Position numbers and translations under genes: made by a program. From the NCBI GenBank assembly GCA_963764365.1, contig CAVXSI010000009.1, positions 1 to 33,234 on the forward strand: a DNA stretch of 33,234 nt, read 5' to 3'. This document shows, one piece after another, positions 16,567 through 24,556 of this stretch. The notes under the pieces were generated by a model that had not been told where the DNA came from, did not search any database, and was given only the letters and a program-made list of their open reading frames with translations. The DNA comes from VRUE01 sp963764365 (lineage in GTDB: Bacteria > Actinomycetota > Thermoleophilia > Solirubrobacterales > 70-9). Positions within the stretch are counted from its first letter, which is position 1. Every line of letters starts with the position of its first letter.

Positions 16567-18210
16567 TCAGCCCGGCGGCCGGTCGAGCAGGACCGCGTTG
16601 TTGGCGTAGCCGGTGAAGTTGCCGACGATCCGTCCCCAGCCAAGCCGCTGCCGGCGCCGGGCGCGGTAGACGAGCACGGTCATCCGGCCGAGATCGTCGC
16701 GGCGGACCAGGCGGAAGCTCGGCGGCAGCGCGCTGCGGACGCCGGCGGGAGGCGGGCGGCCGCTGACCACGTCGACTTCGGCGACCGGGCGCGGCGCCCG
16801 CACCCACTGCTTGTGCTCGATCCGGGACTCGCCGCCGCCGAGGTAGAAGGCGAGCGGTTCGTCGCCCTGCTCCCAGACGAGGATCGCCCGCGGGGCGCGG
16901 GGCGGCCCGATCGCCCGCGCCGCGCCGCGCCAGTCGTCGCGCTGCAGCGCCGGGCGAAAGTCCGCGTAGACGCAGAAGGCGAGCAGGTAGGCGACGAGCG
17001 CGATGCCGACCGCGGCGCCGAGCCGGCCGGCGCGGGGGGCCGCGATCCCCGCCGCGACGACCAGCGCCAGCGGCACGAAGGCCGGCAGCAGGTTGCGGCC
17101 CAGCACGAAGTCCTGGCCGGCGGCGGCGAACAGCAGCGCCAGCAGGATCGCGCCGCCGCCGACGCTCAGCCCGACCGCGGCGCCGCGCTTCTCCCGTCGG
17201 CCGCCGCGGGCGAGCAGCAGGGCGACCGCGGCGGCGCACAGCGCCAGCGGGACCAGCGCGTGCTTGAGCATCCCGGTTTCGCTCGCGAAGACGGCGATGC
17301 CGGCGTCGTGCAGGCGGCGGACGATGCCGAAGCTGGCGATCCAGTCGTTGTTGCCGCCCCCGGCCTGGTGGATCGCGATCGGCGCCAGCGCCACGCCAGC
17401 CAGGGCGACGCCGCCGAGCGCCCACAGCACCCGCCGCAGCGGCCGCGCCCTAGATGGTCGATTCCACGACCAGGCACACCTGGATGACGCGCCTGGCACA
17501 CTGCGCGGCTCGGCGTCCTCGGGTTTGCCTTTGCCAACCGGCAAAGGCTGCACCCTGCGTCCTTGATCCGCTTGGCCGGGCGCGCCCCCAGTCACACCTC
17601 GCCGTGGAATCGACCCTCTAGCCAGCAGCCAGGCCGCCTCGATCGCCAGCGGGAAGAAGGCGAAGTAGTGGGTCGCCAGCGCCAGCGCCGAGAAGGACGC
17701 CCACCAGGCGAGGTCGCGGGGCGCGCCGCCGCGGCGGGCGCGAAGGAAGAAGAGGAAGGCGGCGGCGCTGAGCAGGACCGCGAGCGCGTAGGCGCGGGCG
17801 TCCTGCGAGTACCAGACGAGCAGCGGGTCGACGGCGACGATCGCCGCCAGGGCGAGCCCGGCGCGGCGGCCGATCGACTCGCGCCCGGCCAGGTAGGCGA
17901 CCGGCACGGTGGCGGTGCCGAACAGCGCCGAGAGCGACCGCAGGCCCACCTCGTGGACCCCGAAGAGGTGCGACCAGAGCCAGGCGAGCAGATAGTAGAG
18001 CGGCGGCGTCGACTCTCCCGACCAGACCTGGCGCATGGTCTGCGGCAGGCCGGCAAGGAGGACGCGGCCGGCGGTGACCGCCTCGTCGTGGCGGAAGCTC
18101 TGCAACCCCAGGGTCGAGAAGCGGAGCGCCGCGGCAAGCGCGGTGAGGCCGACCACGGCCCAGAAGAACCATCGCGCCCGAGCCGTGTTGGGGAAGGTGT
18201 AGGGACCCAT
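16567..18210 (-). CDS. GT39-like membrane glycosyltransferase carrying an in-frame palindromic insertion
   Basis: A 547-residue polytopic protein of the PMT/ArnT-like GT-C class, which use lipid-linked sugars outside the membrane. After the first helix comes the catalytic-type acidic pair in FRHDEAVT (about residue 40). STPPLYYLLAWLW, GLRSLSALFGTAT and WYSQDARAYAL are shared with the paralog at 19318-20832. About ten further hydrophobic segments follow, then a soluble C-terminal part. Between LLAR and ARPLRR the reading frame runs through a 56-codon insertion (17450-17621) absent from the paralog. That segment is Pro/Arg-rich and falls between membrane helices, so function may survive. The ATG at 18210 is only 19 bp from the divergent hydrolase start. 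Confidence 0.88.
   Translation of the reverse strand: MGPYTFPNTARARWFFWAVVGLTALAAALRFSTLGLQSFRHDEAVTAGRVLLAGLPQTMRQVWSGESTPPLYYLLAWLWSHLFGVHEVGLRSLSALFGTATVPVAYLAGRESIGRRAGLALAAIVAVDPLLVWYSQDARAYALAVLLSAAAFLFFLRARRGGAPRDLAWWASFSALALATHYFAFFPLAIEAAWLLARGSIPRRGVTGGAPGQADQGRRVQPLPVGKGKPEDAEPRSVPGASSRCAWSWNRPSRARPLRRVLWALGGVALAGVALAPIAIHQAGGGNNDWIASFGIVRRLHDAGIAVFASETGMLKHALVPLALCAAAVALLLARGGRREKRGAAVGLSVGGGAILLALLFAAAGQDFVLGRNLLPAFVPLALVVAAGIAAPRAGRLGAAVGIALVAYLLAFCVYADFRPALQRDDWRGAARAIGPPRAPRAILVWEQGDEPLAFYLGGGESRIEHKQWVRAPRPVAEVDVVSGRPPPAGVRSALPPSFRLVRRDDLGRMTVLVYRARRRQRLGWGRIVGNFTGYANNAVLLDRPPG
17450..17621. mobile_element. MITE-like palindromic element inserted in frame in the glycosyltransferase
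   Basis: A 164-bp segment (17454-17617) has 15-base terminal inverted repeats, ATGGTCGATTCCACG and CGTGGAATCGACCCT, with one mismatch. It is flanked on both sides by CTAG (17450-17453, 17618-17621), read as a target duplication. Removing 168 bp restores the sequence expected from the paralog (LLARARPLRR) and keeps the frame, since 168 is 56 codons. Internal hairpins are at 17470-17483 (CCAGG/CCTGG) and 17528-17547 (CCTTTGCC/GGCAAAGG). It encodes no transposase. A YTAR target is typical of some IS5-family elements, so that family may mobilise it; this is inference. Confidence 0.7.
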
Positions 18211-18229
18211 CCAGTCGAAGGGAACGCGG

Positions 18230-19321
18230 ATGACACGTGGCCGGGACAGGACAAAGGTACTCGCGGCGCTGGCGGTAAGCGCGGCGCTGGCGCTGAGCGC
18301 CGCCGCGCCGGCCAACGCCGCCCTGCTCCAACCCGGCCCGGGCAAGACCTTCTTCGGCCTCACCGACAGCGGCGTCACCTCCCAGTTCACCGAATTCGGC
18401 GAACTGACCGGCAAGCACCCGGCGATCATCGAGAGCTTCCGCGCCTGGGGCGACGACCTCAAAGGCGCGATCAAACGCTGGCAGAAGGCGCTCTCCAGGC
18501 CGGTCCTCCACCTCAGCACCGCCGACCCCAACGACGGCCACGAGTTGATCGACCCGCGACAGATCGCCCAGGGATACGGCGACAACTACCTGATCAACCT
18601 CAACTACATCTTCTGGTCGAGGGGGATGCGCGCCTACATCCGGCCGCTGGGCGAGCCGAACCGCTGCCTCAACGTCTACGCCGCCTACGACTGCGAAGGC
18701 AAACCGACCTCCTCGGGGCAGAAGCCCTTCTGGTACAGAAAAGCCTTCCGCCGCATGTACGTGATCCTCCACGGCGGCGGCAAGGTGGCGAAGATCGACG
18801 CCCGCCTCGCCAAGGCGGGCCTGCCGCCGCTGCGCAGCGAAGCCGGTCCCCTGCCGACCGGGCTGCCGAAGGCGCCGATCGAGGTGATCTGGAGCCCGCT
18901 GCCGGGCGGCTCGCCGGAAGTGCGGCAGAACCTGCCGGGCTTCTTCTACCCGGGCTCCCGCTACGTCGACTGGGTGGGGACCGACTTCTACGCCAACTAT
19001 CCCGTCTGGAAATCGCTGACCGGCTTCTACGAACGCTTCGCCCGGCGCGAGCGCAAGCCGCTCTCGCTGACCGAGTGGGGCCTCTACGGCAGCGACGACA
19101 CGACCTTCGTCAAGCGCCTGTTCGTCTGGGCGCAGCGCCACCCGCGCTGCCGGATGATGATCTACTACCAGGACTTCGGCTCGACCAGCTCCTACCGGCT
19201 CGAGAACTACCCGGCCAGCCTGGCGATCGTGAAACGCAAGCTCGCATCGCCACGCTTCCCCGCATACGCGTTCGAACCGCCGCAGCCGCCGCCCCCGCCG
19301 CCCGGTGGAGTGGCGCCGTAG
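18230..19321 (+). CDS. Secreted GH26-like glycoside hydrolase
   Basis: A 363-residue protein with a signal peptide (Arg/Lys start, then VLAALAVSAALALSAAAP, cleavage after ANA). The mature part looks like a clan-A barrel. Candidate acid/base Glu142 is in YIRPLGEPN, and candidate nucleophile Glu282 is in SLTEWGLYG, with aromatic-rich barrel strands such as WVGTDFYANYP. GH26 mannanase/glucanase-type enzymes have this spacing, but substrate cannot be told. The C-terminus is a proline tract (EPPQPPPPPPGGVAP). The ATG at 18230 has GAAGGGA about six bases upstream. It diverges from one GT39-like gene and directly precedes another, suggesting a role with the glycan they make. Confidence 0.75.
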   Translation: MTRGRDRTKVLAALAVSAALALSAAAPANAALLQPGPGKTFFGLTDSGVTSQFTEFGELTGKHPAIIESFRAWGDDLKGAIKRWQKALSRPVLHLSTADPNDGHELIDPRQIAQGYGDNYLINLNYIFWSRGMRAYIRPLGEPNRCLNVYAAYDCEGKPTSSGQKPFWYRKAFRRMYVILHGGGKVAKIDARLAKAGLPPLRSEAGPLPTGLPKAPIEVIWSPLPGGSPEVRQNLPGFFYPGSRYVDWVGTDFYANYPVWKSLTGFYERFARRERKPLSLTEWGLYGSDDTTFVKRLFVWAQRHPRCRMMIYYQDFGSTSSYRLENYPASLAIVKRKLASPRFPAYAFEPPQPPPPPPGGVAP

Positions 19322-20832
19322 CGGGCACGCTCCGGCAGGCGCGGCGGCGGGCCGCCGAGTCGCCCCATCTGGTCGCCCTGGCCGGCATCGTCCTCGCCGG
19401 CGCCGTCCTGCGCTTCGCCACGCTCGACCTGCAGAGCTACCGCTACGACGAGGCGGTGACGGTCGTCCGCATCCTCCACCCGAGCCTCTTCGACACCCTC
19501 TCCGCGGTCCCCCGCAGCGAGTCCACCCCGCCGCTCTACTACCTGCTCGCCTGGCTCTGGTCGCGGCCGTTCGGGACCGGCGAAGTCGGCCTGCGCTCGC
19601 TCTCGGCGCTGGCCGGCACCGCCTCGATCGCGGTCGTCTACCTCGGCGCGGTGTCGCTGCCGCTGCCGCGGCGCGCCGGGCTGATCGCGGCGGCGATCGT
19701 CGCCGTCAGCCCGGTCCTGATCTGGTTCTCCCAGGACGCCCGCGCCTACGCCCTCGCCTTCCTGCTGACCGCCCTCTCCTTCCTCTTCTTCGCCCGGGCG
19801 CGGCGCGGCGGCGCGCGGCGCGACCTCGCCTGCTGGGCCGCGTTCTCGGCCCTGGCCTTCGCCAGCCACTACTTCGCCGGCTTCGTCGTCGCGCCGGAGG
19901 CGGCGCTGCTGCTCTGGGGGGCGCGGGGGCGGCGGCGGGTCGCAGCGGCGGTCGCCACGGTCGCGCTCGCGGCGGCGCTGCTGGCGCCGATCGCGCTCGA
20001 GCAGGCCGAAAACGCCCATGCCGGCTGGATCGCCGCCCAGCCGCTCGGCCAGCGCCTCGAACGCGCCGGGGCGAAGCTGGTCGGCGACGACAACGGCAAC
20101 GAGCACGGGGCGCGCCAGCCGGGGCCGATCCCGCTCGGCGTGCCGGCGGCGCTGGCGCTCGCCGCGCTCGCCCTGCTGCTCTGGCGCGGCGACGAGCTGG
20201 AGCGGCGCGGCGCCGGGGTCGCCGCCCTGGTCGGCGGCGCCGGGGTGGCGCTGCCGCTGCTGCTCGGCGCCCTCGGCGCCGACTACCTCGACGGCCGCAA
20301 CCTGCTGCCGGTCTTCGCGCCGCTGATCGTCGTGCTCGGCGCCGGCTTCGGCGTACGGCGAGCCGGGCGGGCGGGGCTCGGCCTGGCGGCGGCGTTCTGC
20401 CTCTGCTCGCTCGTCTTCGCGCTCGAGATCGACCGCCTCCCCCGCCTCCAGCGAGAGGATCTCCGCAATGCCGCGGCGGAAGTCGGCCCGCTGCGCCCCG
20501 GCAAGGCGGTGGTGACGATCCGCTACGCGGTCAACCAGCCGCTGCGCCACTACCTGGGCGGCGACTTCGCCGCCGGATCGCTGCCGCCGCTGCGCGAGAT
20601 CGACCTGGTCGGCTCCAAGAGCGCCGCGCGGAAGAGCGCCCGGCGCCTGCTGCCGGCCGCCTTCCACCTGGTCGAGTCGAAGCCGGTCTCCTACAACTTC
20701 ACCCTCAGCCGCTACCGCGCCACCCACCCGCTGCGGGTGCCGCTGCGGGTGCTGGAAGACGGGGCCCTGGTCGGCGGCGGCCGCCGCGCCTCGGTCCTGG
20801 TCAGCCCCCCTGCTTCGACCCCTTCGCCATGA
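19318..20832 (+). CDS. GT39-like membrane glycosyltransferase, no canonical start codon
   Basis: About 504 residues, a paralog of the glycosyltransferase at 16567-18210. The shared elements are YRYDEAVT after helix 1, STPPLYYLLAWLWS, GLRSLSALAGTAS and WFSQDARAYALAFLL. There are about ten membrane helices and a C-terminal soluble part. Alignment with the paralog puts the start near 19318, yet no ATG, GTG or TTG occurs in this frame between the hydrolase stop and a GTG inside the conserved DEAVT segment. The frame is open far upstream, so no stop marks the limit. The candidate is GTA at 19318, overlapping the hydrolase TAG as GTAG; a frameshift in the C-rich tract before it is the alternative. 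The 3' end overlaps the convergent propeller gene by 32 bp. Confidence 0.82.
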   Translation, partial: VAGTLRQARRRAAESPHLVALAGIVLAGAVLRFATLDLQSYRYDEAVTVVRILHPSLFDTLSAVPRSESTPPLYYLLAWLWSRPFGTGEVGLRSLSALAGTASIAVVYLGAVSLPLPRRAGLIAAAIVAVSPVLIWFSQDARAYALAFLLTALSFLFFARARRGGARRDLACWAAFSALAFASHYFAGFVVAPEAALLLWGARGRRRVAAAVATVALAAALLAPIALEQAENAHAGWIAAQPLGQRLERAGAKLVGDDNGNEHGARQPGPIPLGVPAALALAALALLLWRGDELERRGAGVAALVGGAGVALPLLLGALGADYLDGRNLLPVFAPLIVVLGAGFGVRRAGRAGLGLAAAFCLCSLVFALEIDRLPRLQREDLRNAAAEVGPLRPGKAVVTIRYAVNQPLRHYLGGDFAAGSLPPLREIDLVGSKSAARKSARRLLPAAFHLVESKPVSYNFTLSRYRATHPLRVPLRVLEDGALVGGGRRASVLVSPPASTPSP

Positions 20833-22174
20833 CGTTGCCGGCCAGCCCGATCCTGTGCTTGTACGGCTGCAGGGCGTTGATGCTCGAGTAGCCGACCAGG
20901 TAGATCCGCCGCCCGTCGGAGATCACCGGCGTGTAGGTGCCCGTCTTGTAGTGGAAGACCTGACGCCCGGTCTTCATCGCGTATCCGTTGGTCGAGCCGT
21001 TCGTGAACTCCGCCAGGTAGACGATGTTGCCGACCGCCGAGAGCGAGCCGATCACCGAGCCGCCGGCAGATCTGACCCAGCGCGGCTCGCCGCTCTTCGC
21101 GTTGAGCGCGTAGACGTTGCCGTCGAAGGAGCCGATGTAGACGGTCGGGCCGGTGTGGGCGGTGCGGGCGACGACCGGCCCCGAGTAGACGTAGCCGCCG
21201 GTCGAGTAGGACCAGGCGAGCGTCCCGTCCTTCTGGTCGAAGCTGTAGACGCGGGTGTCGTTGTTGCCGGCGTAGACGCGGCCGAAGGCGACCGCGGGCG
21301 TCGAGTAGAACTCGCCCGAGGTGCCGAAGCCCTGGCCGAGCGAGCCGGTCTGCCACCTGATCGCGCCGGTCCTGGCGTCGACCGCGTTCATGTAGCCGCC
21401 GTAGTCGCCGACGTAGAGGACCCCGTGCTGGTAGGCGGGGGCCGCCTTGACCGCGCCGCCCAGCGTCGTCGCCCAACGGACGTGCCCGTTGCGGGTGCTG
21501 AGCGAGAACAGCTGGCCGTTTTCGCAGCCGAAGTAGACGCTGCCGTCGATCACCAGCGGCGAGGACTCGGCCCGGCCCGGAAGCAGGTGTTTCCAGATCA
21601 CCCTGCCGGTCCGGGCGTCGAGCTTGACGATGTGGCCCGGCACCAGGTTGACGATGTAGAGGCGGTGCTTGTAGTAAGCGGGCGAGGAGGCGTTGAGGCG
21701 GCCGATCCGCCGTTTCCAGATCAGCTTGCCGGTGTCCGCGTCGAGCGCGTAGGCCCTGCCGCTGTTGTTGACGAAGTACAGCCTCCCCCCGGCGTAGATC
21801 GGCGGGAACTCAAGCAGCGGCCGCTCCGTGAAGTGCCAGAGCAGGCGGTAGGGCGGCTTCACCCCCTTGGCCGGCAGGTAACGGGTGCGAGCGGCGTCGA
21901 GGCCGAAGACCGGCCAGTTCACCGTCTTCGCCTTGACCGGCTTCGAGGGCTTCTGCGGCTTGAAGGTCGCGTTCGGGTTGTGGACGTCGGGCGGTCGCTT
22001 CAGCAGCTCGTAGCCGGCGAAGATCGCGATCGCGATCGCCAGGGCGCCGCCGGCGAGCGCGATCGTCGCCGCTCGGTGGTCGTGCCAGATCGCCTTCGGC
22101 TCGCGCAGCAGGCGCCGGCGGTCCCCCCAGAGGCGGCGCAGGGCGCGCCACGCCCTGGCCGGCCAGGCCGTCAC
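20801..22174 (-). CDS. Membrane-anchored PQQ-type beta-propeller protein
   Basis: A 457-residue protein with a cytoplasmic N-terminal stretch, one membrane helix at about 34-58 and an extracytoplasmic propeller. The blades repeat patterns such as RAYALDADTGKLIWKRRIG, IVKLDARTGRVIWKHLL, MNAVDARTGAIRWQTGS and NVYALNAKSGEPRWV, typical of PQQ/BamB-like proteins. No catalytic Glu/Ca site of true quinoprotein dehydrogenases is evident, so it is more likely a structural or binding protein. The GTG at 22174 overlaps the SRPBCC stop (GTGA), implying coupling. Its stop lies inside the convergent glycosyltransferase gene. Confidence 0.9.
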   Translation of the reverse strand: MTAWPARAWRALRRLWGDRRRLLREPKAIWHDHRAATIALAGGALAIAIAIFAGYELLKRPPDVHNPNATFKPQKPSKPVKAKTVNWPVFGLDAARTRYLPAKGVKPPYRLLWHFTERPLLEFPPIYAGGRLYFVNNSGRAYALDADTGKLIWKRRIGRLNASSPAYYKHRLYIVNLVPGHIVKLDARTGRVIWKHLLPGRAESSPLVIDGSVYFGCENGQLFSLSTRNGHVRWATTLGGAVKAAPAYQHGVLYVGDYGGYMNAVDARTGAIRWQTGSLGQGFGTSGEFYSTPAVAFGRVYAGNNDTRVYSFDQKDGTLAWSYSTGGYVYSGPVVARTAHTGPTVYIGSFDGNVYALNAKSGEPRWVRSAGGSVIGSLSAVGNIVYLAEFTNGSTNGYAMKTGRQVFHYKTGTYTPVISDGRRIYLVGYSSINALQPYKHRIGLAGNVMAKGSKQGG

Positions 22175-22614
22175 CCGTCGCTTGCGGCGCGCCGCTCGGC
22201 CTCGGCGGAGACGCCGTTCAGCAGCTGCGAGATCGCCCGCTTCAGGACCAGCGTCACGACGCTGCCGGCGTAGGGGATCGTCGGGGTGCTCCGCAGCGCG
22301 TAGGTCACCTTCGTCCCGGCCCCGCCCTGCTCCAGCAGAACGGTGCCGACGTGGTCGCGGACCGGCAGGCCGGAGAGCACCTTGTAGGAGAAGCGGTGGG
22401 GGCGCTCGTAGGCGATCACTTCCTCACGCATCGGCGGCCCGACCGCGGTCAGCACCCGGATCGCCCCGACCCCGTTCGGCGCCGGCTCCCCCTCCCGCTC
22501 CAGCGCCGACTTGCGCAGCGGCGTCAGCTCGGCGTAGCGGCGGTGGTCCGTCAGCACGTCAAAGACGACCTCGGGAGGAGCGGCGACTTCGCGCACGAGA
22601 GTAAAGCTGGCCAC
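22171..22614 (-). CDS. SRPBCC-family (polyketide cyclase/Bet v1-like) protein
   Basis: A 147-residue cytoplasmic protein with the START/Bet v1-like layout. It opens with an N-terminal strand and helix FTLVREVAAPPEVVFDVLTDH, continues with the RYAELTPLRKSALE segment, beta strands such as EEVIAYERPHRFSYKVLSG, and ends in a long helix (VLKRAISQLLNGVSAEAERR). Such proteins bind hydrophobic ligands in a cavity; the ligand is unknown. The GTG at 22614 is eight bases after TAGGCT and has no ribosome-binding site. It is coupled to the propeller gene downstream. Confidence 0.88.
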   Translation of the reverse strand: MASFTLVREVAAPPEVVFDVLTDHRRYAELTPLRKSALEREGEPAPNGVGAIRVLTAVGPPMREEVIAYERPHRFSYKVLSGLPVRDHVGTVLLEQGGAGTKVTYALRSTPTIPYAGSVVTLVLKRAISQLLNGVSAEAERRAASDG

Positions 22615-22622
22615 GGCGGCAG

Positions 22623-22628
22623 AGCCTA
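22623..22628 (-). promoter_or_regulatory. Candidate -10 of the SRPBCC-propeller operon (leaderless)
   Basis: TAGGCT, eight bases before the GTG at 22614. The inverted repeat at 22632-22684 lies just upstream, over the expected -35 region. Confidence 0.4.
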
Positions 22629-22631
22629 CCG

Positions 22632-22684
22632 GGACGTGCCGTGACTTAGGCCCCCTATATGGGCACGTAACTCACGGCACGTCC
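22632..22684. repeat. 13-bp perfect inverted repeat with a third half-site
   Basis: GGACGTGCCGTGA (22632-22644) and TCACGGCACGTCC (22672-22684) are exactly complementary around 27 bases. GGCACGT at 22662-22668 inside the loop can also pair with the left arm, giving two exclusive hairpins. It fills the gap between the exporter stop (22686) and the SRPBCC promoter. It may terminate the exporter mRNA or serve as an operator; no T-run follows. Confidence 0.55.
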
Positions 22685-22685
22685 G

Positions 22686-24242
22686 CTACGCGGGCTCGGG
22701 ATCCTCGGCTTCGAGGTCCGGGGCCTTGCCGGATGGCATCAGGAGCAGGGCGACGACGAAGGCCAGCGCCATCGCCGCGGCCATCCCGTAGAAGACGGTC
22801 CGCGAGGCGAGGGCGAAGTCGTGCTGGATCGCGCCGAAGAGATGCTGGACGTGGCCGCCCGCCTGTTCGGCGAAGGAGGCGTTGCCGGCGGCGCTGCCCT
22901 GGCTGATCGTTTCGGCGATCTGGTCGGCTTCGGCCTTCGGCACCCCCTGGGCGCCGAGGGTCGCCTCCAGGTTCGACTTGTTCTCGAGGATCAGCACCGT
23001 GCCGAGCACCGCCAGGCCGAGGCTGGAGCCGAAGTTGCGCACCGTCTGGGTGATCCCGGTCGCCTCGCCGTAGCGGCTGCGCACGACGCGGTTGAGCGCG
23101 TCGGTGTTGGCCGGGCTGAGGACGAGGCCGACGCCGATCCCGGCGAGGACCATGAACGGCCACTGCGAGCCGACCGAGAGGCTGGGCATTTCGTGCGCCC
23201 AGAGCGCGAAGCCGACGGCGGCGATCGCGCAGCCGGGGACCACCGTCGCCCGCGCCCCGCGCTGGTCGAGCACTTTGCCGCCGCGCTGGGTGGCGACGAA
23301 GAAGCCGGCGAAGAAGATCAGCAGGTAGAGGCCGGTTTCCGAGGCGCTTTCGCCGAGCGAGATCTGCGCGTACATGCTGGCGAAGAAGAACAGCGGGACG
23401 AACGGGATCATCAGCAGGAAGAGGATCGCGTTGTCGACCGCGAAGGCGCGGTCCTCGAAGATCCGCACGCGCAGCAGCGGGTTGGCGACGCGCAGCTCGA
23501 AGAGGACGAAGGCGACCAGCAGGGCGACGCCCGCGGCGATGCAGAGCCAGGTGACGGCGCTGCCCCAGCCCCAGACGCTCGACTGCTGCAGCCCCAGCAC
23601 CGCCAGGCCCATGCCGGCGGAGACCAGCACCGCGCCGCGGTAGTCGAGCGGCGCCGGGCGCTTCTCGTCGGCCGGCTTGGCGATCGCGATCAGGATCAGG
23701 GCGCCGATCGCGACCGGGATGTTGATCCAGAAGATCGCCCGCCAGGTCCACTCCGTCAGGTAGCCGCCGGCGATCGGGCCGAGCGAGGTGAAGGCGCCCG
23801 CGAGGCCGAAGAAGATCGCCAGCGCGCGGCCGCGTTCGCGGATCGGGAAGACGTCGAGGACGATCGCCAGCGCGGCGGGAAACATCAGCGCCGCGCCCGC
23901 CCCCTGGACGATCCGGAAGAAGATGATCCACGGCTCGGCGGCGCCGCCGGTCGGCGTCGCCCCGCAGAGCCCCGAGGCGGTGGCGAAGACGATGACGCCG
24001 ATCGTCACCATCCGCCGGTGGCCGGCGACGTCGGCAAGCCGGCCGCCGAAGGCGAACAGCGCCGCCAGCGCGAGCAGATAGCCGTTGATGATCCACTGCA
24101 CCCCGGTCGTGCTGAGCGAGAGGTCGCCCTGCAGCTGCGGGATCGCGATCGCGACGATCGTCTGGTCGATGAAGGTCATCGAGACCGCGAGGATCATCCC
24201 CGCGAGGATCAGGTTCTTGTTCTTGCCGCCCCGCTCTCCCAC
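22686..24242 (-). CDS. MFS drug-exporter-like protein (EmrB/QacA, 14-helix type)
   Basis: A proton-driven multidrug efflux protein of about 518 residues with around fourteen hydrophobic segments. Family marks are DQTIVAIAIPQLQGDL in helix 1 (Asp motif D1), GGRLADVAGHRR (motif A), and FRIVQGAGAALMFPAALAIV with ITQTVRNFGSSLGLAVLGTVL later. I prefer GTG at 24242 because it gives the usual short N-terminus (GERGGKNKNLILAGM). An ATG at 24305 is also in frame, but would overlap the start of a divergent small ORF and adds an atypical leader. The substrate is not predictable from sequence. A second exporter of the class follows upstream at 24557-26111. Confidence 0.9.
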   Translation of the reverse strand: MGERGGKNKNLILAGMILAVSMTFIDQTIVAIAIPQLQGDLSLSTTGVQWIINGYLLALAALFAFGGRLADVAGHRRMVTIGVIVFATASGLCGATPTGGAAEPWIIFFRIVQGAGAALMFPAALAIVLDVFPIRERGRALAIFFGLAGAFTSLGPIAGGYLTEWTWRAIFWINIPVAIGALILIAIAKPADEKRPAPLDYRGAVLVSAGMGLAVLGLQQSSVWGWGSAVTWLCIAAGVALLVAFVLFELRVANPLLRVRIFEDRAFAVDNAILFLLMIPFVPLFFFASMYAQISLGESASETGLYLLIFFAGFFVATQRGGKVLDQRGARATVVPGCAIAAVGFALWAHEMPSLSVGSQWPFMVLAGIGVGLVLSPANTDALNRVVRSRYGEATGITQTVRNFGSSLGLAVLGTVLILENKSNLEATLGAQGVPKAEADQIAETISQGSAAGNASFAEQAGGHVQHLFGAIQHDFALASRTVFYGMAAAMALAFVVALLLMPSGKAPDLEAEDPEPA

Positions 24243-24303
24243 ACCGGTTCCGTTTACCGCGAAGCGCTCGAATCCTGCCGGTCCGATAGTCTCGCCCGCG
24301 CTC

Positions 24304-24477
24304 ATGCCTCCCATCTTCTGGATCGGCCTCGGAATCGCCGGCTTCAGCGTCATCGTCGGCCTCTTCGCCGGCGCCCGCTCGCGCACCACCGGCGCCGGCA
24401 CCGGCCTCGCGATCGGCGCCTACCTCGGCCTCATGGCCGCCTTCCCGCTGCTGGCGATCGGCCTCGCGACCAGCTGA
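24304..24477 (+). CDS. Small two-helix membrane protein (57 aa)
   Basis: Encodes 57 residues forming two hydrophobic segments, PPIFWIGLGIAGFSVIVGLF and GLAIGAYLGLMAAFPLLAIG, joined by a short Arg-containing loop. The composition is coherent for a membrane protein, unlike shadow frames of this window. TAGTCT at 24287-24292 is a possible -10 element eleven bases upstream; no clear ribosome-binding site is seen. It diverges from one exporter and converges on the stop of the other. It could be a small accessory or stress protein. It is not recognised as any family. Confidence 0.5.
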   Translation: MPPIFWIGLGIAGFSVIVGLFAGARSRTTGAGTGLAIGAYLGLMAAFPLLAIGLATS

Positions 24478-24556
24478 TCGACCGGCTGGGCGCGAGGACT
24501 AGCGCCAGGCCGCCGAAGCCGTCACCCGGTCCTCTGCGCGCAGGGTCTCGGCAGGC

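Noticed and set aside
19277..19306. Proline/C-rich tract as a programmed frameshift site fusing hydrolase and glycosyltransferase
   Set aside because: No classical slippery heptamer with a downstream structure is evident, and membrane topology makes a fusion unlikely. Kept only as an alternative under the start-codon finding.
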